Below are positions 52,801-60,218 of a stretch of 64,000 nucleotides of DNA, one piece after another. Below the pieces are notes generated by a model. That model was not told the DNA's origin, did no database searches, and saw nothing but the letters and a program-made list of their open reading frames with translations. Made by a program: the position numbers and the translations under genes. Source of the DNA: an uncultured Eubacteriales bacterium. GTDB taxonomy: Bacteria > Bacillota > Clostridia > Oscillospirales > UBA644. Where the stretch lies: contig CAUHAO010000004.1 in the NCBI GenBank assembly GCA_959604355.1, positions 25,015 to 89,014 on the forward strand, given 5' to 3'. Each line of letters starts with the position of its first letter. Within the stretch, counting starts at the first letter, position 1.

Positions 52801-54688
52801 GTGGAATGAACTCTATCCCATCTCCGGTTGGGATTGGGAAACCGACTCCTTCGGCGAATCCGCAAATGTATTCGCTAAAGTTGTTGAATATGTAAATAAC
52901 CTCTTCGGTTATCTGTCTGAAGACCTCAGCTCTGTTATATCTGAAATCGCATACAAGGTTTACGCTATTGCAGGAGCATTCTTGGCTGTAGGTGAAAATG
53001 ACGAATTTGTTCCGGCTAATGTTAACGACGCTCTTGCGATGCAAATGAACATGTACAATCGCAAACAGTACCGCAAACTGTATGATGAGCTTCTTGCTGC
53101 AAAAGCTCTCGTTGACGGCGTTCCTGCTGAAAATCTCGGCGGAAAGAAGATCGTTGTCGTAAACGCTAACGAGATCATCGCTGCTTACAACAAGCTCGTT
53201 GAAGCTGCAAAGACCCTTATGACCGAACGTGGTCTGAAGGAATTTGAGTACTTCGAAGCAGACGTTACTGAAGCTATTGCAAAAGTAACCGGATCTGAAT
53301 TCAATGGTGACGCAGCAGATCTGTTCGAAAAACTCGACAGCGACGTTCTTCCTCTCATTGTCCGTCTCGGAATTATTGATGGCGCGTTCTACAAGTACAC
53401 CAAGGTTACCGCATACTTCATGTGGCAGGGTGGATTCAGTGAAGGATATAACCCCTACGCTGGTGAGCTTCTGGAAATCAACCTCATTAATCCTATCCTC
53501 AACGCAGGTTCCTATGTCCCCGGACTCGGTCTCTCTGTTGAAGATGTTTCCGTTTACGACTGGGCTTATGCAAAAGCTCTGACTACTGCAAGAGTCAAGA
53601 TCGCTAACGTTGCAACTCTCCTCACCTTCGATCCCGCTACCGGCGACCTCGTTGACATTGATCACGACGTTCCTCTGTACTACTTCGAAGGCATTCTCGC
53701 AGAGATTGAAGCGTTCAGAGATGAAGAAGCTCTTCACTGCGATCCCTACCTGGCTGACTACACCGAAGATAAACTGGCTGATCTCATCGCTCAGGCTCAC
53801 GCTCTCGAAGTTGGTATCTACACCAACAACGGCATAGCTGAAGCTCTTGCAGATGCTGACACCGTTTACTATCGTAAGTCCATCCACACCTTCTCTAACG
53901 CTGAGAAGCAGATGGGTTACCACAAGTGCCTGCCCACCGCTGAAGAAATCGATGCAGTCGCTGCTGCTCTTGCAGAAGCTCTTGCAAACATCGAAGACTC
54001 CATGCTCGGTGGTACCGAAGCTGAATTCAAAGCTTACATCGCAGACGTAGAAGCTATCCTCGCTCAGTTCTCTGATCCTCAGTTCGCTGAAAAAGTTGCT
54101 GCTGTAAGAGCTGCAATCGATGAAGCGAAAGAGACTCTGAACTACAACGACGTTGAATACTTCTTCTCTGAAATCACTTGGGTAGTTTACAACGAACTTA
54201 TCGACAACATCCAGAAGGCAGTTGACGCTCTCACCGATGGTGCTACCACCGCTGACGGCCTCGCTCTCTATGCTGATGAGATCCTCGCTAAGTACGCTGC
54301 AAAAGACTACACTGCTGATTCCTACAGCGCTCTCAAAGACGCTGTTGCTGCTGCAAAAGCTGTTGCTGCAGACGAAAACGCTACCGCTGCTGACAGATTA
54401 GCTGCTAAGGCTGCTATCGATACCGCAGTTGCTGCGCTTGTTCCTGTTGAAGCAACCGCTCTTACGGCTGAAGTCGAAGCTCAGTATGCAGCTCTCAAAG
54501 CTGAATATGATAACCTCGACGCTACCAAGTACACCGAAGATTCCTACAAGGCATTCGGTGATGCTCTCGTAGCTCTCAGAGCAGGCCTCGACAATCACGT
54601 TGCTGACAACGAACTGGTTGAACTCCTCGTTGCTACTGTCAACGCTCAGAACAGCCTCGTTGCTAAGAACGTAGAGACTTGCGACTAA
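49892..54688 (+). CDS. Giant secreted helical protein with C-terminal FIVAR-like repeats
   Basis: A 1598-residue exported protein, unknown family. Signal peptide MKKLLSAILAIAMVVSLCATA, then long acidic, aromatic- and Ala-rich helical sequence; two FIVAR-like segments near the C-terminus (about 1472-1520, YTADSYSALKDAVAAAKAV; about 1547-1590, YTEDSYKAFGDALVAL) and looser ones earlier (near 690 and 1300). FIVAR units bind sugars or matrix in Gram-positive surface proteins. No LPXTG motif, S-layer-homology domain or C-terminal helix is present, so it is released or held non-covalently. Codons are strongly biased (GCT, CTC, GAA, AAC), as in ribosomal genes, implying very high expression. Start after AGGAGG. 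Confidence 0.88.
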   Translation: MKKLLSAILAIAMVVSLCATAFVASTGAAGEDLATTAVTSNKKTIVEKFEEAQKNLWFYGPYWSVRATTYAATVGLLNFTSGEHKGEPDYLGASKEDHYYAGAGAARDSIETFIGLINMIADDGFPESYTHDANGFLTNFPEYEFLNGNPIEKEEAEWSVRWPDDLTGADFLAACKEFNTLCHWKDVIDLGDAAIAAKLWGCSSWAEAYAVLGYDFPEGILPAYNNNIYFADYYTISGYDKQNEQYYVTAVDGEAAFYTWFMDLLDSYGYVDIADPRNKDVKVLNARAKWDDSNSSYWDEIDGVIELDYANGTYNDGYPYSYTSNPYRQMGVKLVNAQLGEFVIYADSVYYFVKRAIEEGMSEEVIAPVAAELQNCIDIMNAVVTYLKKQVKSGLNKPGAAPVFVFGVEGLGLTYYPFSLFRQNNLVGLNMPQESWTVDGDPLQPYAIYDRALSALTGYALEVYIYQNWVNAVDRSDYYLADYGINLYALDVTGRYNAVSDYGWHTFDQIRSIPELKDYFQLFETALIAAQNYRGAGVLYPEFAKIKNSVDNAWKDFVAAVNVYLSKDFQIVDFTDAAEEEVRYFGDLVQILCFYEDNIDGLYDTTANVELQAALTRALTVCNMIFDIEESDYTKTYSFLKAIGTETFASIVNDLLAAIAKLDPSANHLGVSQADLDEAYATIREARFVEQYKLGTDDAGKAYTAKLEELIAAFQELLPVEAGRPSKVVIKKNSLDKDEYGVHYIFGDNATVSNLNHELEINLKLHYYVFIKYLYEIQDLLLEIEDYVAEKEAEIIVSDEEVAFDGIIIEELAGKYFFLSGESFFADRCKVLNAKKEVLWDYGFNQPSSWSELQWWWSMAGYRAEDGYDLSRFYKHALPYLVDLAFGPVLDNTGDLNNADYSRELYEYFMEVLGQAISVRWYGTALLADDAPDWADGKYDADRASSYTNFCEVVPHGSEAFDEEESVFYKWNELYPISGWDWETDSFGESANVFAKVVEYVNNLFGYLSEDLSSVISEIAYKVYAIAGAFLAVGENDEFVPANVNDALAMQMNMYNRKQYRKLYDELLAAKALVDGVPAENLGGKKIVVVNANEIIAAYNKLVEAAKTLMTERGLKEFEYFEADVTEAIAKVTGSEFNGDAADLFEKLDSDVLPLIVRLGIIDGAFYKYTKVTAYFMWQGGFSEGYNPYAGELLEINLINPILNAGSYVPGLGLSVEDVSVYDWAYAKALTTARVKIANVATLLTFDPATGDLVDIDHDVPLYYFEGILAEIEAFRDEEALHCDPYLADYTEDKLADLIAQAHALEVGIYTNNGIAEALADADTVYYRKSIHTFSNAEKQMGYHKCLPTAEEIDAVAAALAEALANIEDSMLGGTEAEFKAYIADVEAILAQFSDPQFAEKVAAVRAAIDEAKETLNYNDVEYFFSEITWVVYNELIDNIQKAVDALTDGATTADGLALYADEILAKYAAKDYTADSYSALKDAVAAAKAVAADENATAADRLAAKAAIDTAVAALVPVEATALTAEVEAQYAALKAEYDNLDATKYTEDSYKAFGDALVALRAGLDNHVADNELVELLVATVNAQNSLVAKNVETCD

Positions 54689-54799
54689 GAGTTTTTCTCC
54701 TGAGGCTGTATGTTCAGCGGCTCACGCCGCCTTGTGAAGCCCCGGCAATGGGCAACACATGACATACGGTAACGCAAGATTAGAAAATGCTTTTAGCTT

Positions 54800-54841
54800 G
54801 GGTGTCCCGCGATATAATAATCGCGGGACACCCTGTTTTTA
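54800..54841 (+). terminator. Strong terminator after the giant gene
   Basis: Perfect 13-bp stem GGGTGTCCCGCGA (54800-54812) with its complement (54821-54833), then TGTTTTT. The 110 bases before it are untranslated and hold a GCGGC/GCCGC hairpin. Confidence 0.92.
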
Positions 54842-54885
54842 TATATGAACAGTCGACGATTTAACAAAAAATTGCATTTAGCCTA

Positions 54886-54914
54886 TTGAAAAAACATATA
54901 AAATATGGTATACT
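54886..54914 (+). promoter_or_regulatory. Promoter of the asnA operon
   Basis: TTGAAA (54886-54891), 17 bp, TATACT (54909-54914) with TGG just before the -10. Confidence 0.7.
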
Positions 54915-54967
54915 GAAACGTAAGTATAAAGAGAGCGGCAAAACCGCATACAGAGGGGATTTTTACT

Positions 54968-55972
54968 ATGTCACTCGTCATTCCGGAAGGCTACAGACCT
55001 TCTTTGACCGTTCGGCAGACGCTTAAAGCGGTCAAGATAATCAAGGATATTTTTGAAATACAGATTTCAAAGGCTCTTAACCTTGAAAGAATATCCGCGC
55101 CGCTTTTTGTTACCCGCGACAGCGGCCTGAATGACAACCTCAACGGTGTTGAAGTCCCTGTTTCGTTTGAATTCGAAGGAAAAACCGTTGAAATAGTTCA
55201 CTCTCTCGCAAAATGGAAACGTTTTGCGCTCAAGGATTATGGATTTGAGCCGCACCGCGGTCTTTACGCGGATATGAACGCAATTCGCGCGTGTGAAGAG
55301 CCGGATAATTTCCATTCAATCTATGTTGACCAATGGGACTGGGAAGTCGTGATCGACCGCGAAGACAGAAACCTTGAATATCTTAAGAATACCGTCCGTC
55401 GCATTGCTGCAGCAATTTCAGACACACAGCAGCTGCTTTGCAAGACTTACGCTAAGGCTCAGACGATGTTCCTTCCCGACACGGACGTTTTCTTCATCAC
55501 ATCTCAGGAACTCGAGGATATGTATCCCGGCCTTGACCCTAAGGACAGAGAAAATGCGATAGTACGCGAACATTCCCCTGTTTTTATAATGCAGATAGGC
55601 GATAAACTTCGCTCCGGCAAACCGCATGACGGCAGAGCACCAGACTATGACGACTGGGCGCTCAACGGTGATCTGCTTTACTATTTTGCACCTCTTGACT
55701 GCGCTCTTGAGGTTTCGTCGATGGGCATACGCGTTGACGAAAAGTCGCTCGACGAGCAGCTCAGAAAGGCGAATGCCGATGAACGCCGTAATCTGCCGTT
55801 CCACAAAGCTCTTCTGGCTGGAGAATTACCATTGACTATCGGCGGAGGTATCGGGCAGTCGAGAATCTGTATGCTTATGCTCCAAAAGGCTCATATAGGT
55901 GAAGTGCAGGTCTCGCTCTGGCCTGAGGAAATGAAACAAAAGTGCCTTGCAAACAATATCAATATACTTTAA
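54968..55972 (+). CDS. asnA: Aspartate-ammonia ligase (asparagine synthetase A)
   Basis: Makes asparagine from aspartate, ammonia and ATP. The 334 residues have the class II aminoacyl-tRNA-synthetase-like fold of AsnA: SAPLFVTRDSGLNDNLNG, VHSLAKWKRFALKDYGF, YVDQWDWE and the C-terminal GGGIGQSRICMLML. AGAGGGGATT precedes the ATG. It leads a group (asnA, asnS, aminotransferase, purB) centred on aspartate. The leader is too short for a T-box. Confidence 0.97.
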   Translation: MSLVIPEGYRPSLTVRQTLKAVKIIKDIFEIQISKALNLERISAPLFVTRDSGLNDNLNGVEVPVSFEFEGKTVEIVHSLAKWKRFALKDYGFEPHRGLYADMNAIRACEEPDNFHSIYVDQWDWEVVIDREDRNLEYLKNTVRRIAAAISDTQQLLCKTYAKAQTMFLPDTDVFFITSQELEDMYPGLDPKDRENAIVREHSPVFIMQIGDKLRSGKPHDGRAPDYDDWALNGDLLYYFAPLDCALEVSSMGIRVDEKSLDEQLRKANADERRNLPFHKALLAGELPLTIGGGIGQSRICMLMLQKAHIGEVQVSLWPEEMKQKCLANNINIL

Positions 55973-55997
55973 CTCTCAAAGGAAAGGAGCAGTTTTT

Positions 55998-57386
55998 ATG
56001 GTATCATTCAAGGAAATCTATGCGGATATCTCCGCGTACGACAGCAAGACCGTTGATGTCTGCGGCTGGGTACGCACGGTTCGCGATTCAAAATCGTTCG
56101 GTTTCATAGAACTAAACGACGGAAGTTGCTTCCGTTCGGCACAAATCGTTTTCGAGGAGGCCGTAATAAATAATTACAAGCAGATAGCAAAACTGAATGT
56201 CGGTTCGTCTATCCGCGTCACGGGTACCGTAGTGGCTACTCCGACAATGAAACAGCCTTTTGAGATCAAAGCGGCAAACATTGACATAGAGGGTCTCTCA
56301 ACGGCGGATTATCCGCTGCAGAAAAAACGCCATTCGCTCGAATTTTTGCGTGAGATTGCACATCTGCGTCCGAGAACGAACACATTTTCCGCTGTTTTCC
56401 GTGTCCGTTCTACCGCCGCTCAGGCAATACACAAGTTCTTTGCCGAAAGAAACTTTATTTACGTCAACACTCCGCTCATAACCGCGAGTGACTGTGAAGG
56501 CGCGGGTGAAATGTTCCGCGTTACGACGCTTGACCTCGATAATCTTCCCCGTACCGAGGACGGAAAAGTCGATTTTACTCAGGACTTTTTCAAGAAATCC
56601 GCAAACCTGACAGTTTCCGGACAGCTTGAAGCAGAATGCTTCGCGCTCGCATTCGGAAAAGTATACACATTCGGTCCCACGTTCCGTGCGGAAGAGTCCT
56701 ATACCGCGCGTCATGCTGCTGAGTTCTGGATGATTGAGCCCGAAATCGCGTTTGCAGATCTTGCAGACGATATGGCTCTTGCGCGTGATATGATAAAATA
56801 CGTGATCTCGTACGTTCTTGAGCATTGCCCGCAGGATATGCAGTTTTTCAACGATTTCTTCGACAAGACACTCCTTGAACGTCTCAATGCTCTTGTAAAT
56901 TCCGATTTCGCGCAGGTAACATATACTGACGCTGTAAAACTCCTTGAACAGCATAAGGATGAATTTGAATATCCTGTATATTGGGGCTGCGATTTACAGA
57001 CTGAACATGAGAGATATCTCACAGAGAAGATATTCAAAAGCCCTGTTTTCGTCACCGACTATCCAAAAGAGATCAAAGCGTTCTATATGCGCCTGAACGA
57101 CGACGGCAAGACTGTCGCGGCGGTGGATATGCTCGTTCCCGGTGTCGGCGAGATAATCGGCGGTAGCCAGCGTGAAGAGCGGCTTGAAGTTCTTACTGCA
57201 CGTATGGCAGAATTGGGCCTTAAAGCGGAAGATTACAGCTGGTATCTGGATCTTCGCCGTTACGGTGGCACAAAGCACGCGGGTTTCGGTCTGGGCTTTG
57301 AAAGACTTATAATGTATTTAACCGGTATCAGTAATATAAGAGATGTTCTCCCGTTCCCGAGAACCACGGGCAGCGCGGAGTTCTAA
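55998..57386 (+). CDS. asnS: Asparagine-tRNA ligase
   Basis: Charges tRNA-Asn. The 462 residues open with an OB-fold anticodon domain (VCGWVRTVRDSKSFGFIELNDG), then the class IIb catalytic core: LRPRTNTFSAVFRVRS, TASDCEGAGEMF, FGPTFRAEES (motif 2) and GFGLGFERLIMYLTGISNIRDVLPFPR (motif 3). The start ATG at 55998 follows AAAGGAG; an earlier in-frame ATG lies within asnA and is rejected. Having asnS beside asnA means asparagine is made and charged directly. Confidence 0.97.
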   Translation: MVSFKEIYADISAYDSKTVDVCGWVRTVRDSKSFGFIELNDGSCFRSAQIVFEEAVINNYKQIAKLNVGSSIRVTGTVVATPTMKQPFEIKAANIDIEGLSTADYPLQKKRHSLEFLREIAHLRPRTNTFSAVFRVRSTAAQAIHKFFAERNFIYVNTPLITASDCEGAGEMFRVTTLDLDNLPRTEDGKVDFTQDFFKKSANLTVSGQLEAECFALAFGKVYTFGPTFRAEESYTARHAAEFWMIEPEIAFADLADDMALARDMIKYVISYVLEHCPQDMQFFNDFFDKTLLERLNALVNSDFAQVTYTDAVKLLEQHKDEFEYPVYWGCDLQTEHERYLTEKIFKSPVFVTDYPKEIKAFYMRLNDDGKTVAAVDMLVPGVGEIIGGSQREERLEVLTARMAELGLKAEDYSWYLDLRRYGGTKHAGFGLGFERLIMYLTGISNIRDVLPFPRTTGSAEF

Positions 57387-57419
57387 GAGAGAAATTCAGA
57401 GGGGAAGAGAGTATTATAT

Positions 57420-58700
57420 ATGAAGACGGTTTTGGAGTTATCGCGTCAGGAACTTGAAGCGTATGCCCGACAGCAACGCGAAAAGTACGAGGCGTATAAG
57501 GCAAAGGGATTAAAACTCGATATGTCGAGAGGTAAGCCATGCAAGGCTCAGCTTGACATTTCGGAAGGACTGCTGACAGTCCTTTCAAAAAATGAGGATT
57601 GCATTGACTCCTCTGGGTTCGACTGCCGTAACTATGGCCTTCTGGACGGTATTCCTGAGGCGAAGAAAATGTTTGCGGAACTATTTGAAGTCGGAGAAGA
57701 CGAAGTCATCATCGGGGGAAACAGCAGTCTGAATATGATGTACGACGAGCTTGTCCGTGCGCTTATGTTCGGCGTTTACGGCTCCGAAAAACCATGGAGT
57801 TCCTGCGGAAAAGTAAAATTTCTCTGTCCTGTTCCGGGATATGATCGTCATTTTGCCGTCTGCGAAGCTCTCGGTATTGAAATGATAAACATTCCGCTCC
57901 GCGACGACGGTCCGGATATGGAGCTTGTCGAGAAATATATCGCAGACCCGACTGTCAAGGGTATGTGGAGCATCCCGAAATACAGCAACCCGTCGGGTAT
58001 TACTTACGGCGACGAGGTCGTGCGCCGTATCGCGCGTCTCAAACCCGCGGCAAAGGATTTCCGCGTCTTCTGGGATAACGCGTATGCGTTCCACGACTTT
58101 GATGACTGCCCCGACAAACTGCTCAATATTTTTGATGAGGCGAAAAAAGTCGGCAATGAAGACATGATCTTCATGTATATGTCTACATCGAAAGTCTCGT
58201 TTCCCGGTGCGGGCGTTGCTGCGATGGCCGCAAGCAAAAACAATATAGATTTCATCAAGAAGCAGCTTTTCCCTCAGACTATCGGTCCTGACAAGCTCAA
58301 CCAGCTGCGCCATGTTCGATATTTCAAGAACGCCGACGGTCTGAAAAAATACATGCAGAAGCATGCGCAGATAATCAAGTCGCATTTCGATATTGCCCTT
58401 TCCACGCTTGACCGTGAGCTTAAAGGTCTGGGTGTCGCCGAATGGTATGCACCTCACGGAGGATATTTTGTATCGTTCAACGTTCTGCCCGGATGCGCGA
58501 AGAAGGTCGTTAAGATGATGCAGGACGCAGGTGTCGTCGTTACGGGTGCAGGCTCCGCGTTCCCGTACAAGAAAGACCCCGAAGATAAAAACATCCGTCT
58601 TGCGCCGACATATCCGTCACTTGAGGATCTTCAGACAGCGGTGGATATACTCTGCGTTTGCACGAAACTCGCCGCGGCGGAGAAACTGCTCGAGGAATAA
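57420..58700 (+). CDS. Aspartate aminotransferase, atypical (PF12897-type) family
   Basis: PLP-dependent aminotransferase of 426 residues. N-terminal LDMSRGKPCKAQLD, PLP-site residues GGNSSLNMMYD, PVPGYDRHF, KYSNPSGITY (Asn-Pro), FWDNAYAFHDF (Asp-Asn-Ala-Tyr), and the Schiff-base Lys probably in STSKVSFPGAG. C-terminal APHGGYFVSF and NIRLAPTYPS (substrate Arg). This pattern fits the divergent aspartate aminotransferase group, exchanging aspartate and oxaloacetate. Next to asnA and purB it would supply their aspartate or recycle carbon. GAGGGGAAGAGAG precedes the start. Confidence 0.88.
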   Translation: MKTVLELSRQELEAYARQQREKYEAYKAKGLKLDMSRGKPCKAQLDISEGLLTVLSKNEDCIDSSGFDCRNYGLLDGIPEAKKMFAELFEVGEDEVIIGGNSSLNMMYDELVRALMFGVYGSEKPWSSCGKVKFLCPVPGYDRHFAVCEALGIEMINIPLRDDGPDMELVEKYIADPTVKGMWSIPKYSNPSGITYGDEVVRRIARLKPAAKDFRVFWDNAYAFHDFDDCPDKLLNIFDEAKKVGNEDMIFMYMSTSKVSFPGAGVAAMAASKNNIDFIKKQLFPQTIGPDKLNQLRHVRYFKNADGLKKYMQKHAQIIKSHFDIALSTLDRELKGLGVAEWYAPHGGYFVSFNVLPGCAKKVVKMMQDAGVVVTGAGSAFPYKKDPEDKNIRLAPTYPSLEDLQTAVDILCVCTKLAAAEKLLEE

Positions 58701-58715
58701 GGAGGGGCAAACACG

Positions 58716-60152
58716 ATGAGCTATCAGAATTACGAAAGCCCGTTTAACAGCAGATATGCAAGCAAAGAAATGCAGTATATCTTCTCGTCGGATAACAAAT
58801 TCAAGACATGGCGCCGCCTTTGGATCGCGCTTGCACGGGCAGAAAAGAAACTCGGTCTGAACATAACCGATGAGCAGATTGAGGAGCTTGAAAAATATAA
58901 GGATGATATAAATTACGATGTTGCGGAAGCGCGCGAAAAAGAAGTGCGTCACGACGTTATGTCTCACGTTTACGCCTACGGTGAGCAGGCAAAGAGCGCA
59001 AAACCGATAATCCATCTCGGCGCAACGTCATGCTATGTCGGCGACAATACCGATATCATCGTTATGCGTCAGGGCATGCTGCTCATTCGTTCCAAGCTCG
59101 TGTCCGTTATAAAGAATCTTTCCGCGTTTGCGGAGAAGTATAAGTCCATGCCGTGTCTTGCGTATACGCATCTGCAGCCCGCACAGCTCACAACTGTCGG
59201 CAAACGTGCGACGCTCTGGATAAACGAACTGCTTTACGACTTCGACGAACTTGAATACAGAATAGCAAACCTAAGAATGCTCGGCCAGAAGGGCACTACC
59301 GGAACTCAGGCGAGCTTTGTTGAGCTTTTCGGCGATAACTGCTCCGAAAAAATAAAGCAGCTTGAGGCGGATATTGCCGCGGAAATGGGCTTTGACAAAG
59401 TCGTTCCCGTTTCCGGACAGACGTACAGCCGCAAAGTCGACGCGCAGATACTCGCGACACTTTCCGGTATTGCACAGTCCGCGTATAAGTTCGCAAATGA
59501 CCTGAGAATTCTTGCGAATTTTAAAGAAATGGAAGAGCCTTTCGAGAAGAATCAGATAGGCTCGTCCGCAATGCCGTATAAACGTAATCCGATGAGAAGC
59601 GAACGTATATGCGCTCTTGCAAGATACGTTATCACAGACTCTCTCAACCCCGCGTTCACTTCCGCGACTCAATGGTTCGAGCGCACGCTCGACGACTCCG
59701 CAAACAAGCGTATCGCCGTCGCAGAGGCTTTTCTCGCTGTCGATGCGATACTGAATATTTATATCAATGTCACAAACGGTATCGTTGTCTATCCGAAGAT
59801 GATAGAACAGCGTATGATGAGAGAGCTCCCGTTCATGGCGACCGAGAACATAATGATGGAAGCCGTTAAAAGAGGCGGGGACCGTCAGGAGCTGCACGAG
59901 CGTATCCGTCAGCACAGCCTGAAAGCCGCCGCACGCGTCAAAGAAGAGGGCCTTGACAACGACCTGCTTGACCGTATAGCCGCAGACCCCGCGTTCGGCC
60001 TGACGAAAGACGACCTTGCAAACGTGCTCGAGCCTTCCGCGTATATCGGCAGATGCCCCGAGCAGGTAGATGAGTTCCTCGCGGGATTTGTCGCTCCCGT
60101 GCTTGAAAAATACGGCAGCGACACCGTTGATGACGTAACTCTTAACGTGTAG
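58716..60152 (+). CDS. purB: Adenylosuccinate lyase
   Basis: Cleaves SAICAR and adenylosuccinate in purine synthesis, releasing fumarate. The 478 residues carry the superfamily signature GSSAMPYKRNPMRSE (near residue 288), plus HLGATSCYVGDN and YTHLQPAQLTTVGKR with the catalytic His. C-terminal ILE domain ends normally. AAGGAGGGG precedes the ATG, 16 bases after the aminotransferase. Confidence 0.97.
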   Translation: MSYQNYESPFNSRYASKEMQYIFSSDNKFKTWRRLWIALARAEKKLGLNITDEQIEELEKYKDDINYDVAEAREKEVRHDVMSHVYAYGEQAKSAKPIIHLGATSCYVGDNTDIIVMRQGMLLIRSKLVSVIKNLSAFAEKYKSMPCLAYTHLQPAQLTTVGKRATLWINELLYDFDELEYRIANLRMLGQKGTTGTQASFVELFGDNCSEKIKQLEADIAAEMGFDKVVPVSGQTYSRKVDAQILATLSGIAQSAYKFANDLRILANFKEMEEPFEKNQIGSSAMPYKRNPMRSERICALARYVITDSLNPAFTSATQWFERTLDDSANKRIAVAEAFLAVDAILNIYINVTNGIVVYPKMIEQRMMRELPFMATENIMMEAVKRGGDRQELHERIRQHSLKAAARVKEEGLDNDLLDRIAADPAFGLTKDDLANVLEPSAYIGRCPEQVDEFLAGFVAPVLEKYGSDTVDDVTLNV

Positions 60153-60168
60153 TTGATACTGTAAAGAT

Positions 60169-60199
60169 AAAGCAGAGCCTTTTCAAGGCTCTGCTTTTT
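60169..60199 (+). terminator. Terminator after purB
   Basis: AAAGCAGAGCCTT pairs with AAGGCTCTGCTTT, then further T. It separates purB from the convergent ABC gene. Confidence 0.87.
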
Positions 60200-60218
60200 A
60201 TATTTTGAAAAATTCCGT

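Noticed and set aside
50774..53923. A 1049-codon open frame on the minus strand opposite the giant gene
   Set aside because: It arises from the strong codon bias of the sense gene. Its translation is Val/Ile/Phe/Ser-rich without recognisable motifs, and it has no ribosome-binding site or promoter.
54915..54967. A T-box leader for asnA/asnS
   Set aside because: Only about 50 bases separate the -10 box from the start, far too short for a T-box, and no TGGNACC-type bulge is seen.
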